64,000 bases of DNA from Gammaproteobacteria bacterium (GTDB taxonomy: Bacteria > Pseudomonadota > Gammaproteobacteria > SG8-11): assembly GCA_024641505.1 (NCBI GenBank), contig JAHECY010000004.1, positions 38,903 to 102,902 on the forward strand, in the 5' to 3' direction. Shown one piece after another: positions 9,404 through 18,621 of this stretch. How positions within the stretch are numbered: the stretch's first letter is position 1; each line of letters begins with the position of its first letter. The notes under the pieces are model-generated. The model was not told where the DNA came from. It did not search any database and saw only the letters and a program-made list of their open reading frames with translations. A program made the position numbers and the translations under genes.

Positions 9404-10771
9404 ATGAAGCCATACATATTGGTAGTCGATGATGAGCCGGATATTCGCCATTTGGTGAAGGATATCCTGGAAGACGAGGGTTATGAAGTTTCGGTGGCGG
9501 AAAATGGCACCGCGGCCCGTTTGCAGTTGCAGGCCCGGACACCGGATCTGACGTTGCTGGATATTTGGATGCCGGATGTGGACGGCATTACCTTGCTGAA
9601 AGAATTCACCATGGCAGGACACAATACGCCTGTGGTCATGATCTCCGGACACGGCACGGTGGAAACCGCCGTCGAAGCGACACGTCTGGGGGCGTTTGAT
9701 TTTGTCGAAAAGCCCTTGTCCATGGGCAAATTGCTGACGACGGTGGAGCGCGCTATCGCCGAGATGCGCAAACCCAAGACCGAAGGCGTGACAGGTCCGG
9801 GCAAGGCAGTACCGGAACCGGTCGGTCACAGTGAGGTGATGCGCACCCTGCGCGCGCGTGCCGCGAAAGTGGCGGAACAGCGCAATACGGTACTGATCTA
9901 CGGCGAGCCCGGTGCTGGTAAAAGCATGTTTGCGCGTTATATTCATGGTTTGAGCGATCAGGCAAGTGGCCCGTTTCTCACCGTCAATTTAGCCAGTCTT
10001 GAGACCGAACAAATTCATAAAGTGTTGTTTGGCAATGGCTTGGGGACGGCTGAGGCGTCGGAAAGCGCGTTCGTGCAGGCGCGCGGCGGTACCTTATTTA
10101 TCAATAACGTCAGTGTCGCCGAATTGTCGGTGCAGACGCGGTTGGCTGAGATTCTGTCACAGGAAGAAAATGACATCTCGGTGCGCCATGCTGTCGGCAC
10201 GTTACCGCGTCTCATCGTCGCCACCTCGGAAGACGTGCGGCCACTGGTGGACGTGGGGCAATTTCGGCGCGATCTGTACTATAAGCTCAATGAAACTCCT
10301 TTGTGGATTCCCCCGCTGCGGGATCACCGTGAAGACGTGCCGGAGTTGCTCGGTTATTTCGTCGATCTGGCAATGGCCGAGAATCAATTGCCTTACCGGA
10401 AATTCAGTTTTGCCGCCCAGAACTGGCTGCGCAATTACAGTTGGCTGGGTAATGCGCTGGAAATGAAGAATCTGGTAAAGAGCCTGCTGGTGTTGGGTAA
10501 TGAAGCGGACATAGAAGTTGATGAAGTTAAAGCGATTCTAGGTCATAATTTCGCTGTCGAACCGTCCGGCACGGGGGATGCGCAGCAGGATTTCGAGCTG
10601 CCGCTACGCGAAGCCCGCGAACGCTTCGAAAAAGCCTATCTGGAATTTCATTTGCGTGCCGCCAACGGTAACGTCGGAGTGGTAGCACGCAAAGCCGGTA
10701 TGGAGCGTACGCATCTGTATCGTAAATTCCGTGCGCTCGGCATAGACCCTAAGAATATCCGTCACGACTGA
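9404..10771 (+). CDS. ntrX: NtrX-like response regulator with degenerate sigma-54 ATPase domain
   Basis: Partner regulator of the NtrY-like kinase. ATG 9404 is preferred over TTG 9398 because the receiver domain begins at once ([17 protein letters not shown]). Domains: receiver (1-120, phospho-Asp in [13 protein letters not shown]), a sigma-54-type AAA+ domain and a C-terminal Fis-type helix-turn-helix ([20 protein letters not shown]). Walker A is intact (GEPGAGKS, 167-174). The GAFTGA loop that contacts sigma-54 is absent, the region reading [16 protein letters not shown], and the Walker B acidic pair is replaced by Asn-Asn in TLFINN (230-235). The arginine region [10 protein letters not shown] remains. 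It therefore probably does not activate sigma-54 polymerase in the classical way. Confidence 0.9.
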   Translation: MKPYILVVDDEPDIRHLVKDILEDEGYEVSVAENGTAARLQLQARTPDLTLLDIWMPDVDGITLLKEFTMAGHNTPVVMISGHGTVETAVEATRLGAFDFVEKPLSMGKLLTTVERAIAEMRKPKTEGVTGPGKAVPEPVGHSEVMRTLRARAAKVAEQRNTVLIYGEPGAGKSMFARYIHGLSDQASGPFLTVNLASLETEQIHKVLFGNGLGTAEASESAFVQARGGTLFINNVSVAELSVQTRLAEILSQEENDISVRHAVGTLPRLIVATSEDVRPLVDVGQFRRDLYYKLNETPLWIPPLRDHREDVPELLGYFVDLAMAENQLPYRKFSFAAQNWLRNYSWLGNALEMKNLVKSLLVLGNEADIEVDEVKAILGHNFAVEPSGTGDAQQDFELPLREARERFEKAYLEFHLRAANGNVGVVARKAGMERTHLYRKFRALGIDPKNIRHD

Positions 10772-10824
10772 CGCCGGCATTACCGGCGCCATCGGTTGAT
10801 GGCAACTGGTATGGACTGCACACA

Positions 10825-12198
10825 ATGAAAATAATAATCCTGGGCGCGGGTCAAGTGGGCGCCAGCGTTGCGGAGCATTTGGCCAGCGAAGCCAACGATA
10901 TTACGGTCGTCGATACCGACACCAAGCGGCTGCAGGATTTGCAGGACCGGCTCGATATTCGCACGGTTAGCGGTCATGCATCTTATCCTGCAGTGCTGCA
11001 AACCGCCGGTGCCGAGGACGCGGACATGATCATCGCCGTTACCAATAGCGATGAGATCAACATGGTCGCCTGCCAGATTTCCTATACCATCTTTCACACG
11101 CCAACCAAGATCGCACGAGTGCGGGCGTTGGAGTATCTGGCGTTTCCCAGTCTGTTTGCCCAGGAAGTGTTTCCCGTGGACGTGTTGATCAGCCCGGAAC
11201 AGTTGATCACTGACTATATTCTGCGTCTGGTGGAAAACCCCGGGGCGTTACAGGTGCTGGATTTCGCCGATGGCAAAGTGCGCCTGGTTGGTGTCAAGGC
11301 TTACTATGGAGGTCCCCTGGTGGGGCAGGAGCTGCGCACCTTCAAGGACCATTTACCCGGTGTCGACACCCGCGTGGCGGCGATATTTCGCCGTGGCAAA
11401 GCCATCCTGCCGGAAGGCAATACCATCATTGAGGCGGATGACGAAGTATTTTTCCTGGCGGCCACCAAAGATATCCGAACCGTGATGAGCGAGCTGCGCC
11501 GTCTGGACAAGCCGTGCAAGCGCATCATGATCGCTGGCGGCGGCAATATCGGTGTGCGTCTGGCACGCACTTTGGAGCGTGCCTATCAGGTAAAGCTCAT
11601 CGATCACAATACGCTGCGCGCGGAAAATATTTCCCGTGAGCTGGACCGCACCATCGTACTGCACGGCGATGCGGCGGATGAGGACTTGCTTCTGGAGGAA
11701 GGTATCGAACATGCGGATGTGTTTTGCGCCGTCACCAATGATGATGAAGCCAATATACTCTCGGCGATGCTCGCCAAACGCATGGGGGCGCGCAAGGTCA
11801 TGTCCTTGATCAATCGCGCCGCCTATGTAGACCTGGTGCAGAGCGGTATCATCGACGTCGCGATATCGCCGGAACAAATTACCATCGGCAGCCTGTTGGC
11901 GCATATCCGCCGGGGCGATGTCGCGGTGGTGCATTCCCTGCGGCGCGGTGCCGCTGAAGCCATTGAAGCGATTGCGCATGGCGACAAGAAATCTTCCAAG
12001 GTGGTCGGGCGTATGATCGAAGAGATCAAGTTGCCGCCTGGTACCACTATTGGCGCTATTGTGCGCGGTGAAGAGGTGTTGATCGCGCACCGCGAAATCA
12101 TGGTGGAAGCGGAAGACCATGTGATCATGTTTGTGGTGGATAAGAAACGCATTTCGGAAGTGGAGCGGCTATTTCAGGTGGGCGTGACTTTCATGTGA
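10825..12198 (+). CDS. trkA: Trk potassium uptake regulatory subunit TrkA
   Basis: Peripheral cytoplasmic subunit that gates the TrkH potassium channel by binding nucleotides. The 457 residues hold two tandem RCK units, each with a Rossmann NAD-binding part ([19 protein letters not shown] at the start; [18 protein letters not shown] at about 232) and a C-terminal TrkA_C part, the usual double layout. It lies about 50 bp after ntrX and 60 bp before trkH; the kinase/regulator pair next to Trk genes is a common gammaproteobacterial arrangement. Confidence 0.96.
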   Translation: MKIIILGAGQVGASVAEHLASEANDITVVDTDTKRLQDLQDRLDIRTVSGHASYPAVLQTAGAEDADMIIAVTNSDEINMVACQISYTIFHTPTKIARVRALEYLAFPSLFAQEVFPVDVLISPEQLITDYILRLVENPGALQVLDFADGKVRLVGVKAYYGGPLVGQELRTFKDHLPGVDTRVAAIFRRGKAILPEGNTIIEADDEVFFLAATKDIRTVMSELRRLDKPCKRIMIAGGGNIGVRLARTLERAYQVKLIDHNTLRAENISRELDRTIVLHGDAADEDLLLEEGIEHADVFCAVTNDDEANILSAMLAKRMGARKVMSLINRAAYVDLVQSGIIDVAISPEQITIGSLLAHIRRGDVAVVHSLRRGAAEAIEAIAHGDKKSSKVVGRMIEEIKLPPGTTIGAIVRGEEVLIAHREIMVEAEDHVIMFVVDKKRISEVERLFQVGVTFM

Positions 12199-12258
12199 AC
12201 TCTTGCCCGATCCGGACGCGAACCGGCAGGCAATTTCCGTTAGGGATCGATAGCATTC

Positions 12259-13710
12259 ATGCGTTACATCGTGATTCAGAAGGTGTTGGGGTCGTTGCTG
12301 ATGATGTTCAGTTTCACCATGCTCCCCCCGGCGTTGATATCGTTTATTTATGACGATCATACCGCGTACCCGTTTTTGAGCGCTTTTGCGCTCACCGTGG
12401 TGACCGGATTGGTGCTGTGGCTGCCGGTGAAGCACGTGCACCGGGAGTTGCGTTTGCGCGACGGTTTTGTGATTGTCGTGATGTTCTGGGTGGTGCTCGG
12501 CCTGTTTGGCGCCTTGCCGTTCATTCTGGCGGAATCGTTGCAGATCTCGGTCACCGACTCGGTTTTTGAATCGGTTTCCGGTCTTACCACGACCGGGGCC
12601 ACTGTCATTACCGGGATCGATGGTTTGCCCGCGTCGATACTCTACTACCGCCAGCAACTGCAATGGTTGGGCGGCATGGGTATCATCGTGCTGGCGGTGG
12701 CCATCATGCCGATGCTGGGTATCGGTGGCATGCAGTTGTACCGGGCGGAAACGCCCGGGCCAATGAAGGATTCAAAGCTTACCCCGCGCATTACCGAGAC
12801 CGCAAAGGCGCTTTGGTACATCTACCTTGGACTCACCGTGGTGTGCGCGCTGAGCTATAAATTGGCGGGCATGAATTGGTTCGACGCGGTCGGTCACAGC
12901 TTTTCCACCGTGGCGATCGGCGGATTTTCAACGCATGACGCCAGCATCGGATATTTTCATAACGCGTTCATCGAAGTGGTGGCTGTGATCTTCATGTTCA
13001 TATCCGGCGTTAATTTCGCGCTGCACTTCGTCGCCTGGCGTTCGCTGAGTCCGCGGCCATATTTACTGGATCCGGAGTTTCGCACCTACTTTTTGTTACT
13101 GGCCGCGCTGGCGCTGATTTCCAGTACCTATCTGTATATTCAGGGGACGTTTGCGAGTGTCTGGTCGGCGTTGCATCATGGGATTTTTCAGGCGGTATCG
13201 ATCGGCACCACCACGGGGTTTACCACCGCGGACTACTATTCCTGGCCGGGATTCCTGCCGGTGTTGTTGTTGTTCGCCAGTTTTATCGGCGGTTGCGCCG
13301 GCTCCACCGGTGGTGGTATGAAAGTCATTCGGGTCTTGTTGTTGTACAAACAGGGGATACGGGAAATTCTGCGTTTGATCCACCCCAGCGCCCGGATTCC
13401 GGTCAAGGTGGGCAGTAAACCTTTGTCGGAGACGGTGATCAGCTCCGTATGGGGTTTCTTTTCCCTGTATGTGGCGTCGTTCGTGGTGATTTTGCTGCTG
13501 CTGATGGCCACCGGCCTGGATCAGATCACGGCTTTTTCCGCGGTTGCCGCCTGCATCAATAACCTGGGTCCGGGGCTTGGTGATGTCGGCGCCCATTACG
13601 GCACGATCAATAGTATGTCCAAGTGGGTGCTGTGTCTGGCGATGCTCATGGGGCGTCTGGAGATTTTTACGATCCTGGTTATTATGTCTCCCGCATTTTG
13701 GCGCAAGTAG
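12259..13710 (+). CDS. trkH: Trk potassium transporter membrane subunit TrkH
   Basis: Integral membrane potassium channel/transporter subunit working with TrkA. The 483-residue protein is strongly hydrophobic with about ten membrane segments and four selectivity-filter-like re-entrant loops: SGLTTTGATV, FSTVAIGGFSTHD, GTTTGFTTADYY and INNLGPGLGDVGA. SFIGGCAGSTGGGMKVIR is another family signature. It begins 60 bp after trkA on the same strand and is very likely co-transcribed with it. Confidence 0.96.
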   Translation: MRYIVIQKVLGSLLMMFSFTMLPPALISFIYDDHTAYPFLSAFALTVVTGLVLWLPVKHVHRELRLRDGFVIVVMFWVVLGLFGALPFILAESLQISVTDSVFESVSGLTTTGATVITGIDGLPASILYYRQQLQWLGGMGIIVLAVAIMPMLGIGGMQLYRAETPGPMKDSKLTPRITETAKALWYIYLGLTVVCALSYKLAGMNWFDAVGHSFSTVAIGGFSTHDASIGYFHNAFIEVVAVIFMFISGVNFALHFVAWRSLSPRPYLLDPEFRTYFLLLAALALISSTYLYIQGTFASVWSALHHGIFQAVSIGTTTGFTTADYYSWPGFLPVLLLFASFIGGCAGSTGGGMKVIRVLLLYKQGIREILRLIHPSARIPVKVGSKPLSETVISSVWGFFSLYVASFVVILLLLMATGLDQITAFSAVAACINNLGPGLGDVGAHYGTINSMSKWVLCLAMLMGRLEIFTILVIMSPAFWRK

Positions 13711-13777
13711 CCCGTCATCCACCTGGTGCTTGATAGACCAGATCGCACAGGAATCCACTGCCTTGACTTCGTTGCCG

Positions 13778-14359
13778 ATGTCCGAAAAATGGGATCAACG
13801 CTATCGACAGCAACTTGCCGATGGTTATCGTCCGGAGCCGGTGGCGGTGCTGACCGCCAATGCACACTGGTTGCCGCCGGCACCGGCAGCGGCGTTGGAC
13901 CTGGCTTGTGGCCTCGGTGCCAATGCGCAGTGGCTGGCGGCCCGGGGCTTTGCGGTGATGGCCACGGATATCTCACCGGTAGCGATCGCCCACTTGCAGG
14001 AGGTCGCCGCACGGCACTCGTACGCGATCACGGCGCAGGTGAGTGATGTTACGCAGTCGCCGCTTCCGGCGGCATCCTATCTGGTCATTGTGGTCAGCCA
14101 GTTTCTGGAGCGCGCGCTGTTTCCCCGGTTGTGCCACGCGCTGGCGCCGGGAGGCATGCTTTTCTACCAGACCTACACGCGGGAGCGGCCGACGTGTGCA
14201 ACCGGCCCTGCCAATCCCGCGTATCTGCTGGCACCCAATGAATTGCTGCATTTGTGTTCTCCGCTGGTGGTGCGTTACTACCAGGAACCCGGCCTTGGCG
14301 TGCCGCACGGGTTTGTCTGTCCGGCGGGCTGCGCGCAAATCGTGGCCCAAAAGCCCTGA
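13778..14359 (+). CDS. Class I SAM-dependent methyltransferase
   Basis: A 193-residue methyltransferase of the small TehB/thiopurine-like kind. Start chosen at ATG 13778 (MSEKWDQRYRQQL), where the family usually begins; longer in-frame reading overlaps trkH. The SAM-binding motif I is LDLACGLGANAQWLA, followed by an acidic motif II (VMATDISPVAIAHL) and QSPLPAASYLVIVVSQFLER. The substrate cannot be told from the sequence. The stop codon lies within the left arm of the long inverted repeat at 14354-14395, so the gene end and a regulatory site of the next block overlap. Confidence 0.85.
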   Translation: MSEKWDQRYRQQLADGYRPEPVAVLTANAHWLPPAPAAALDLACGLGANAQWLAARGFAVMATDISPVAIAHLQEVAARHSYAITAQVSDVTQSPLPAASYLVIVVSQFLERALFPRLCHALAPGGMLFYQTYTRERPTCATGPANPAYLLAPNELLHLCSPLVVRYYQEPGLGVPHGFVCPAGCAQIVAQKP

Positions 14360-14395
14360 GTGATAGCGCACAGAGTTGTGTGATATCACTCAGGG
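14354..14395. promoter_or_regulatory. Long inverted repeat, candidate activator site upstream of sigma-54 promoter
   Basis: Arms CCTGAGTGATA (14355-14365) and TATCACTCAGG (14384-14394) are perfect reverse complements, extended by one C-G pair outside. The interior adds six more pairs (CGCACA against TGTGTG with one G-T) around a GAGT loop, after one mismatch. The centre lies about 110 bp upstream of the predicted start from the sigma-54 promoter at 14458-14473, a normal distance for an enhancer-binding activator. It has no T-run, so an intrinsic terminator is less likely, but a terminator for the methyltransferase transcript remains possible. Confidence 0.6.
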
Positions 14396-14457
14396 TAATC
14401 TCTGCTCGTCCATCATCATTTCTCTCCAACTTAATGTAATTAAACAGTATTTTATGA

Positions 14458-14473
14458 TGGCCCGGGTCTTGCT
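14458..14473 (+). promoter_or_regulatory. Sigma-54 (RpoN) promoter
   Basis: The sequence TGGCCCGGGTCTTGCT matches the sigma-54 consensus TGGCACG-N4-TTGCW at every defined position except one (C for A). The GG (-24) and GC (-12) pairs are separated by exactly ten bases. Predicted start is near 14484, about 90 bp before the DUF4266 gene. The activator gene at 18622 ends the same block and the inverted repeat at 14354-14395 lies at a suitable upstream distance. Confidence 0.7.
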
Positions 14474-14571
14474 TAAAGCAGGAACTCGCGGTCTGACGGC
14501 GGCGTTTGCGGCTAGTTCAAGGGCAAGTGTTGACGGGGACCGCCTGGTGTTGATCGATAGGTTGAGAATTT

Positions 14572-14838
14572 ATGATCCAGAATGCCGAAGTTTCATGGCT
14601 GCGGCTGCCACGCCACCGGTGCCGCCATGCAGGCCGGGTATTGGTTGCGTTGCTGTTGGTCAGCGGACAAGGATGTGCGGGCATAGAGCCCTGGGAACAT
14701 CAGTACCACGCGGACCCGATCATGCAACTGGTGGATGACGGTGAAGAACTGGCTTATCAGCAACATATGTTTCGAGCTCTGGCGCAGGGACTCACCGGCG
14801 CGCCCGTGGGGGGCGGTGGTTGCGGCTGTGAGCAGTGA
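14572..14838 (+). CDS. DUF4266 small lipoprotein-like protein
   Basis: An 88-residue exported protein of the DUF4266 type. A hydrophobic segment (VLVALLLVSGQGC) ends in a Cys that could be lipidated, followed by the family's IEPWE and a C-terminal Gly-rich, Cys-containing tail (GGGGCGCEQ). The N-terminal 19 residues are long and Arg/His-rich; a later start (V at about residue 23) cannot be excluded. Function is unknown. From memory, DUF4266 genes commonly neighbour DUF3570 genes, and one is present here at 16713. It is the first gene after the sigma-54 promoter at 14458. Confidence 0.78.
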   Translation: MIQNAEVSWLRLPRHRCRHAGRVLVALLLVSGQGCAGIEPWEHQYHADPIMQLVDDGEELAYQQHMFRALAQGLTGAPVGGGGCGCEQ

Positions 14839-14921
14839 CGTCGCGGTTTTTTACGTCGATACACGCGCGCCGCGCCATGGGCAAATTTGATTGTTTCAAT
14901 TTGACGTTAACGGGAGTAGGT

Positions 14922-16472
14922 ATGCAGATGTGTGCACATACAAAGAAAGTGTTGTTAGCCATGTTGATGGCGACCACGCTAGCGGGTTGTAACAGCGGTT
15001 CCGGCAACAACGGAAGTGTTGCGGCCAAAATCGACGAGAATCCGGCCAAGTACTACGTGTTCGCGGTGGATCATGAGGGTTATGTCAACATTTATTCAGA
15101 TGACGGCGGCCTCGGCATCGAGAAATCGTCGCAATCCTTTCAGCCCAAAAACAAGCAAGGCGGGGCATTGTCACTGGGTGAAATTCACTTCGTCAAGGGT
15201 AAAGCCGTGCTGGTGGTGCAAAACGGCTTCACCGATGATGCGGGTACCGCTATCGGTGGCGGTATTATCATAGTCGACGTCGCCACGCAGGCCTTGGAGT
15301 ACATGATTCCCCTGCAATCAAGCAATGGTCTGGTCACGCGGCTCGTCCACAGCTATCTGGACCCGGACGGGCAGCATTTGTGGATCAATAACGACGGACC
15401 GAACGGCAGTTCCGGTTTGACCGTGGAAGAAATCGCCATGGCGGATTCAGTGTTCCGGGTGAATGTGGATCATGAAGATACCATGGACCTGGATGCCGAC
15501 GGTTTGGGCGATGATATCTACATTGGCGCTTTCGTCGATGCCGATGCCGGCCACAACAATAATGCCAATGAAATCATCGTCGGTAACGGTCACAAGAAGA
15601 GTACCTTTACCGGTTCTGACGCCGGCGGCATGGCCATGAAATATTTCATGACCCACAATATGACCGATAAAACCGTATCCGTCATTGACAATGACCCCGC
15701 TGCCGCGAGCTTTCTGACGGTGGTGAAAACTATCAGTCTGGGCGACAGCGCGCCGCATGGCATGGATTTTTCGCATCACAGCGGCCATGTCTATACCGGG
15801 TTGGTAAGTGGCAGCAATGCGGTAAATATCATTGACGCCACCGATATGACTTTGCCGGCGGGCAATATCGCAGCGGGTACCGATGCCGGCCAGATTCCCG
15901 CCGGTGGTTACGTGCATACGCATGACGACTGGGTTTATACCGCGGGTTACAAAAATGGCGTGGGCTACCTGTCCGTGATTGATGCGGCTACCGACACCGT
16001 GTTGGAGGTTATTGATCTGGGAAATATTTCCTCAAGCAGCTTCAATATCAGCCACATGAGCATGACCCACGGCACCATGACCCATGAAATGCTCAAGGTG
16101 TATGTGCCGAGTCGCACTTCCGGTACTGCGGAGAATGATAAAATCGCGGTGGTTGAATTGGATATGACCACCGGCATGCGTAAAGCCGATGTGGCTGTGA
16201 AGCACATTCCCGTTGGCGCCGGCAGCGACCATCGTAACGGTAAGATTACCCCCGACGGTATGCATGCTTACTACCCTAACGGCGGTGATTGCGGCGTGGA
16301 CCATGCAAGTCACGGTCCCAACTGCACCACGATATCAGTTATCAATACCATGACCGATGAAGTGATCGCCATTCTCAATACCGAAGGCCATGAGCCCGGC
16401 TCCATTGGGATTGTTGAGGCCACCGGTAATGAATCCATGACCGGTGATCCGGGTCACGAGCACATGCACTAG
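14922..16472 (+). CDS. His/Met-rich beta-propeller lipoprotein
   Basis: A lipoprotein of 516 residues. ATG 14922 is chosen because it follows a GGGAGTAGG ribosome site and leads into a lipoprotein signal (MLMATTLAGC); in-frame sequence upstream to 14835 is not signal-like. The body has repeated YVTN-like blades (TVSVIDNDPAAA, HVYTGLVSGSNAVNIID, YLSVIDAATDTVLEVID, TISVINTMTDEVIAIL), so a beta-propeller is likely. An EF-hand-like loop DLDADGLGDD lies near residue 190. Histidine and methionine are unusually dense: HGMDFSHHSGH, HMSMTHGTMTHEM, CGVDHASHGPNC and the terminal GDPGHEHMH. Metal binding in the periplasm is a fair inference; the metal and reaction are unknown. It lies between DUF4266 and DUF3570 genes. 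Confidence 0.82.
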   Translation: MQMCAHTKKVLLAMLMATTLAGCNSGSGNNGSVAAKIDENPAKYYVFAVDHEGYVNIYSDDGGLGIEKSSQSFQPKNKQGGALSLGEIHFVKGKAVLVVQNGFTDDAGTAIGGGIIIVDVATQALEYMIPLQSSNGLVTRLVHSYLDPDGQHLWINNDGPNGSSGLTVEEIAMADSVFRVNVDHEDTMDLDADGLGDDIYIGAFVDADAGHNNNANEIIVGNGHKKSTFTGSDAGGMAMKYFMTHNMTDKTVSVIDNDPAAASFLTVVKTISLGDSAPHGMDFSHHSGHVYTGLVSGSNAVNIIDATDMTLPAGNIAAGTDAGQIPAGGYVHTHDDWVYTAGYKNGVGYLSVIDAATDTVLEVIDLGNISSSSFNISHMSMTHGTMTHEMLKVYVPSRTSGTAENDKIAVVELDMTTGMRKADVAVKHIPVGAGSDHRNGKITPDGMHAYYPNGGDCGVDHASHGPNCTTISVINTMTDEVIAILNTEGHEPGSIGIVEATGNESMTGDPGHEHMH

Positions 16473-16493
16473 GTAACCTCCCGCCGGTGTTGT

Positions 16494-16535
16494 CGGGGCA
16501 TGTCATTTGCCATGCCCCGGTAATGCCGGTTTTTT
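16494..16535 (+). terminator. Hairpin with downstream T-run after the propeller gene
   Basis: CGGGGCATG (16494-16502) and CATGCCCCG (16511-16519) form a perfect 9-bp stem with an 8-base loop. A six-T run (16530-16535) follows ten bases later, so termination may be partial or the hairpin may stabilise the upstream message. It separates the first two genes of the block from the DUF3570 gene. Confidence 0.5.
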
Positions 16536-16712
16536 GCAATAGTCGCATCCCGACATCAACACAAAATTTCACCAAGACATCAGGTACGCAAATTCATGGC
16601 GCAATGTCTTGAAAAGAATTTATCCGTCCGGTCCTGGCGCCCTGGCGCGATAACCGGAGTTGCATACGGGCGGATGCGAATCATACATCCCTCGGCATAG
16701 GTGTCCTTGCGT

Positions 16713-17840
16713 ATGTGCAGAAAGCTCTCAACAGTGTTGTGGCCCCTGGTGGCGGGTTTGGGTCTGGGCGTGGCGCAGGCGCCCTGGGCGCAAGACGAGT
16801 TACAGTTGTTTTTTGGTTATTACGCCGATGACAGCGGCTTGACCGTGCAGTCACCGAGCATTCGTTTGGGTAAAATGCTGTCCGAAGCAAATACATTCGG
16901 TATTAAATACACCCGTGAAAAATTCAATAAGGAGGCTCCCGCAAACGCGGTTGACGCGGTGAGCGGCGCCACCACGGTTGCCGGTGGCTCAGGCAGCGGT
17001 TTCAGCGAAGTACGCCATGAATGGGTGCTTACCGACAGCCATAACTTTGGGGATACCGCTGTGACCGGCGGAGTATTTTTCAGCGAGGAAACTGATTTCA
17101 AATCCGAGGGGGTGTCGCTGGCCCTGTCGCGCCAGATGTTGCGCAACAATCTCACGCTTACCGGCATGTATAACTACACCGGTGATGAAATCGACAAACA
17201 TGATGCCGTGGCATCAGAAAAATTTCCCAGAACCAAAGAGGTTAATGGCCTAACATTGGCGGCAACCCAGATCGTCAATCCCGTGCTGGTTGTGGTCGGT
17301 GGTTATAGCTATGCAGCGGTGGAGGGTTATCAGAGTCAGCCGTTGCGCAAGATTTCCATTGATCAAGAGGTATCCGGTGGCGGTGGCACGGTATCTTATG
17401 TCTATGAAGAAAGGCACCCGCGACAACGTGAACGTCAGACGTTGTTCTTTCGCGCCAAGCAATACTTTCAGACGCGCACCAGCGCGGATGTCAATTTATC
17501 CTATTACCGCGATGACTGGGGCGTGGATGCCTCGGCTGTCGATATCAAGCTGCAGCAATACTTGCATCCGATGTTGATAGTGCGCGGACGCATGCGTTAT
17601 TACCACCAGAGCGCCGCAGATTTTTATCGGGAATCCTATGCCATGCCCCAGGACCTGATGACTGCCGATTCCCGGTTGCGACAATTTGACACCTTACTTT
17701 CGGGGGTCAAGCTGTTATACGCTTGGGACAATCTGGGATGGCGGGGTTGGTCTACGTCCCTGAATTACGAGCGCTATCGGGAAACACGGCAGGGACTTAA
17801 GGCGGATATCCTCATGTTGAGTATTAAAGCTCCGCTTTGA
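16713..17840 (+). CDS. DUF3570 domain-containing outer-membrane-type protein
   Basis: A 375-residue exported protein of the DUF3570 type, of unknown function. ATG 16713 is preferred over GTG 16701 since it opens a compact signal peptide (WPLVAGLGLGVAQAPWAQDE). After cleavage the sequence is all alternating beta strands, such as LQLFFGYYADDSGLTVQSPS, GFSEVRHEWVL, LTLTGMYNYTGDE and SADVNLSYYRDDWG, and it ends in a strand (ILMLSIKAPL), consistent with an outer-membrane beta-barrel. SGATTVAGGSGSGF near residue 90 is typical of the family. Its partners here are DUF4266 and the propeller lipoprotein; the ApbE and thioredoxin-like genes I associate with this family are not in the window. Confidence 0.82.
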   Translation: MCRKLSTVLWPLVAGLGLGVAQAPWAQDELQLFFGYYADDSGLTVQSPSIRLGKMLSEANTFGIKYTREKFNKEAPANAVDAVSGATTVAGGSGSGFSEVRHEWVLTDSHNFGDTAVTGGVFFSEETDFKSEGVSLALSRQMLRNNLTLTGMYNYTGDEIDKHDAVASEKFPRTKEVNGLTLAATQIVNPVLVVVGGYSYAAVEGYQSQPLRKISIDQEVSGGGGTVSYVYEERHPRQRERQTLFFRAKQYFQTRTSADVNLSYYRDDWGVDASAVDIKLQQYLHPMLIVRGRMRYYHQSAADFYRESYAMPQDLMTADSRLRQFDTLLSGVKLLYAWDNLGWRGWSTSLNYERYRETRQGLKADILMLSIKAPL

Positions 17841-17895
17841 GCAAACAAAATCGTATATCGTCAGTTCCCGTCGATAGAGTGTAGACTTCACGATT

Positions 17896-18597
17896 ATGGA
17901 ATTAACCCTGCCGCTCGCATTTACCATTGGTCTGTTCAGCACCTTGCATTGTGTAGGTATGTGCGGGGGCGTTATCGGTACCTTGAGCATGAGTCTGGCG
18001 CCGCACATACGAAATCACCGGCTAAAGCTGCTGGGTTTTGTGCTGGTTTACAGTGTGGGGCGTATTTCCAGTTATGCTGTGGCGGGATTTGTCCTGGCAT
18101 TGGCGGGCAGCGAAATATTTAATGCGCTCAGCCCCCAGTACGGGCACCATGCCCTCACCTGGTTATCGTCGTTGCTGATCGGCTTGATAGGCGTGTATCT
18201 GGCGGGCTGGTTTCCCGGGCTCAATCGTCTGGAACGCCTGGGGCAGCCTTTGTGGCGGAAAATTGAGCCCATCGGCAGGCGTTTGCTGCCGGTATCGACA
18301 CTGACTCACGCCTATGTGTTCGGATCGATTTGGGGTTGGTTGCCTTGTGGTCTGGTGTATACCACCTTGTTATGGGCGGCTTCGGCGGGCAGTGGCATGG
18401 AGGGCGCCTTGATGATGCTGGCGTTTGGATTGGGGACTTTACCTGTGGTGCTTGCCGCGGGTATGCTCACGAGTGGTTTGCTCAGGTATTTGCGGATGTC
18501 GGCAACGCGACGTTATGCGGGCATGGTAATGATAGGTTTGGCCGTGCTCAGCGTTTGGTATGAATCGCAAACACATACCGCACACCTGCATCATTAA
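17896..18597 (+). CDS. DsbD_2/TauE-SafE-like membrane protein
   Basis: A 233-residue inner membrane protein with about six hydrophobic segments. LFSTLHCVGMCGGVIG near the N-terminus is the signature of the sulfite exporter TauE/SafE-like, DsbD_2 (PF13386) group, and GSIWGWLPCGLVYT in the second half repeats the Pro-Cys-Gly theme. Members of this group are often tied to cytochrome oxidase assembly, metal or thiol chemistry, but substrates are rarely proven. It lies 55 bp after the DUF3570 gene and 24 bp before the sigma-54 activator, so it is probably in the same functional block. The cysteines could exchange metal or electrons with the Cys- and His-rich exported proteins upstream; that is inference. 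Confidence 0.83.
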   Translation: MELTLPLAFTIGLFSTLHCVGMCGGVIGTLSMSLAPHIRNHRLKLLGFVLVYSVGRISSYAVAGFVLALAGSEIFNALSPQYGHHALTWLSSLLIGLIGVYLAGWFPGLNRLERLGQPLWRKIEPIGRRLLPVSTLTHAYVFGSIWGWLPCGLVYTTLLWAASAGSGMEGALMMLAFGLGTLPVVLAAGMLTSGLLRYLRMSATRRYAGMVMIGLAVLSVWYESQTHTAHLHH

Positions 18598-18621
18598 AAT
18601 AATTGCATAGGGCTCAGGGGC

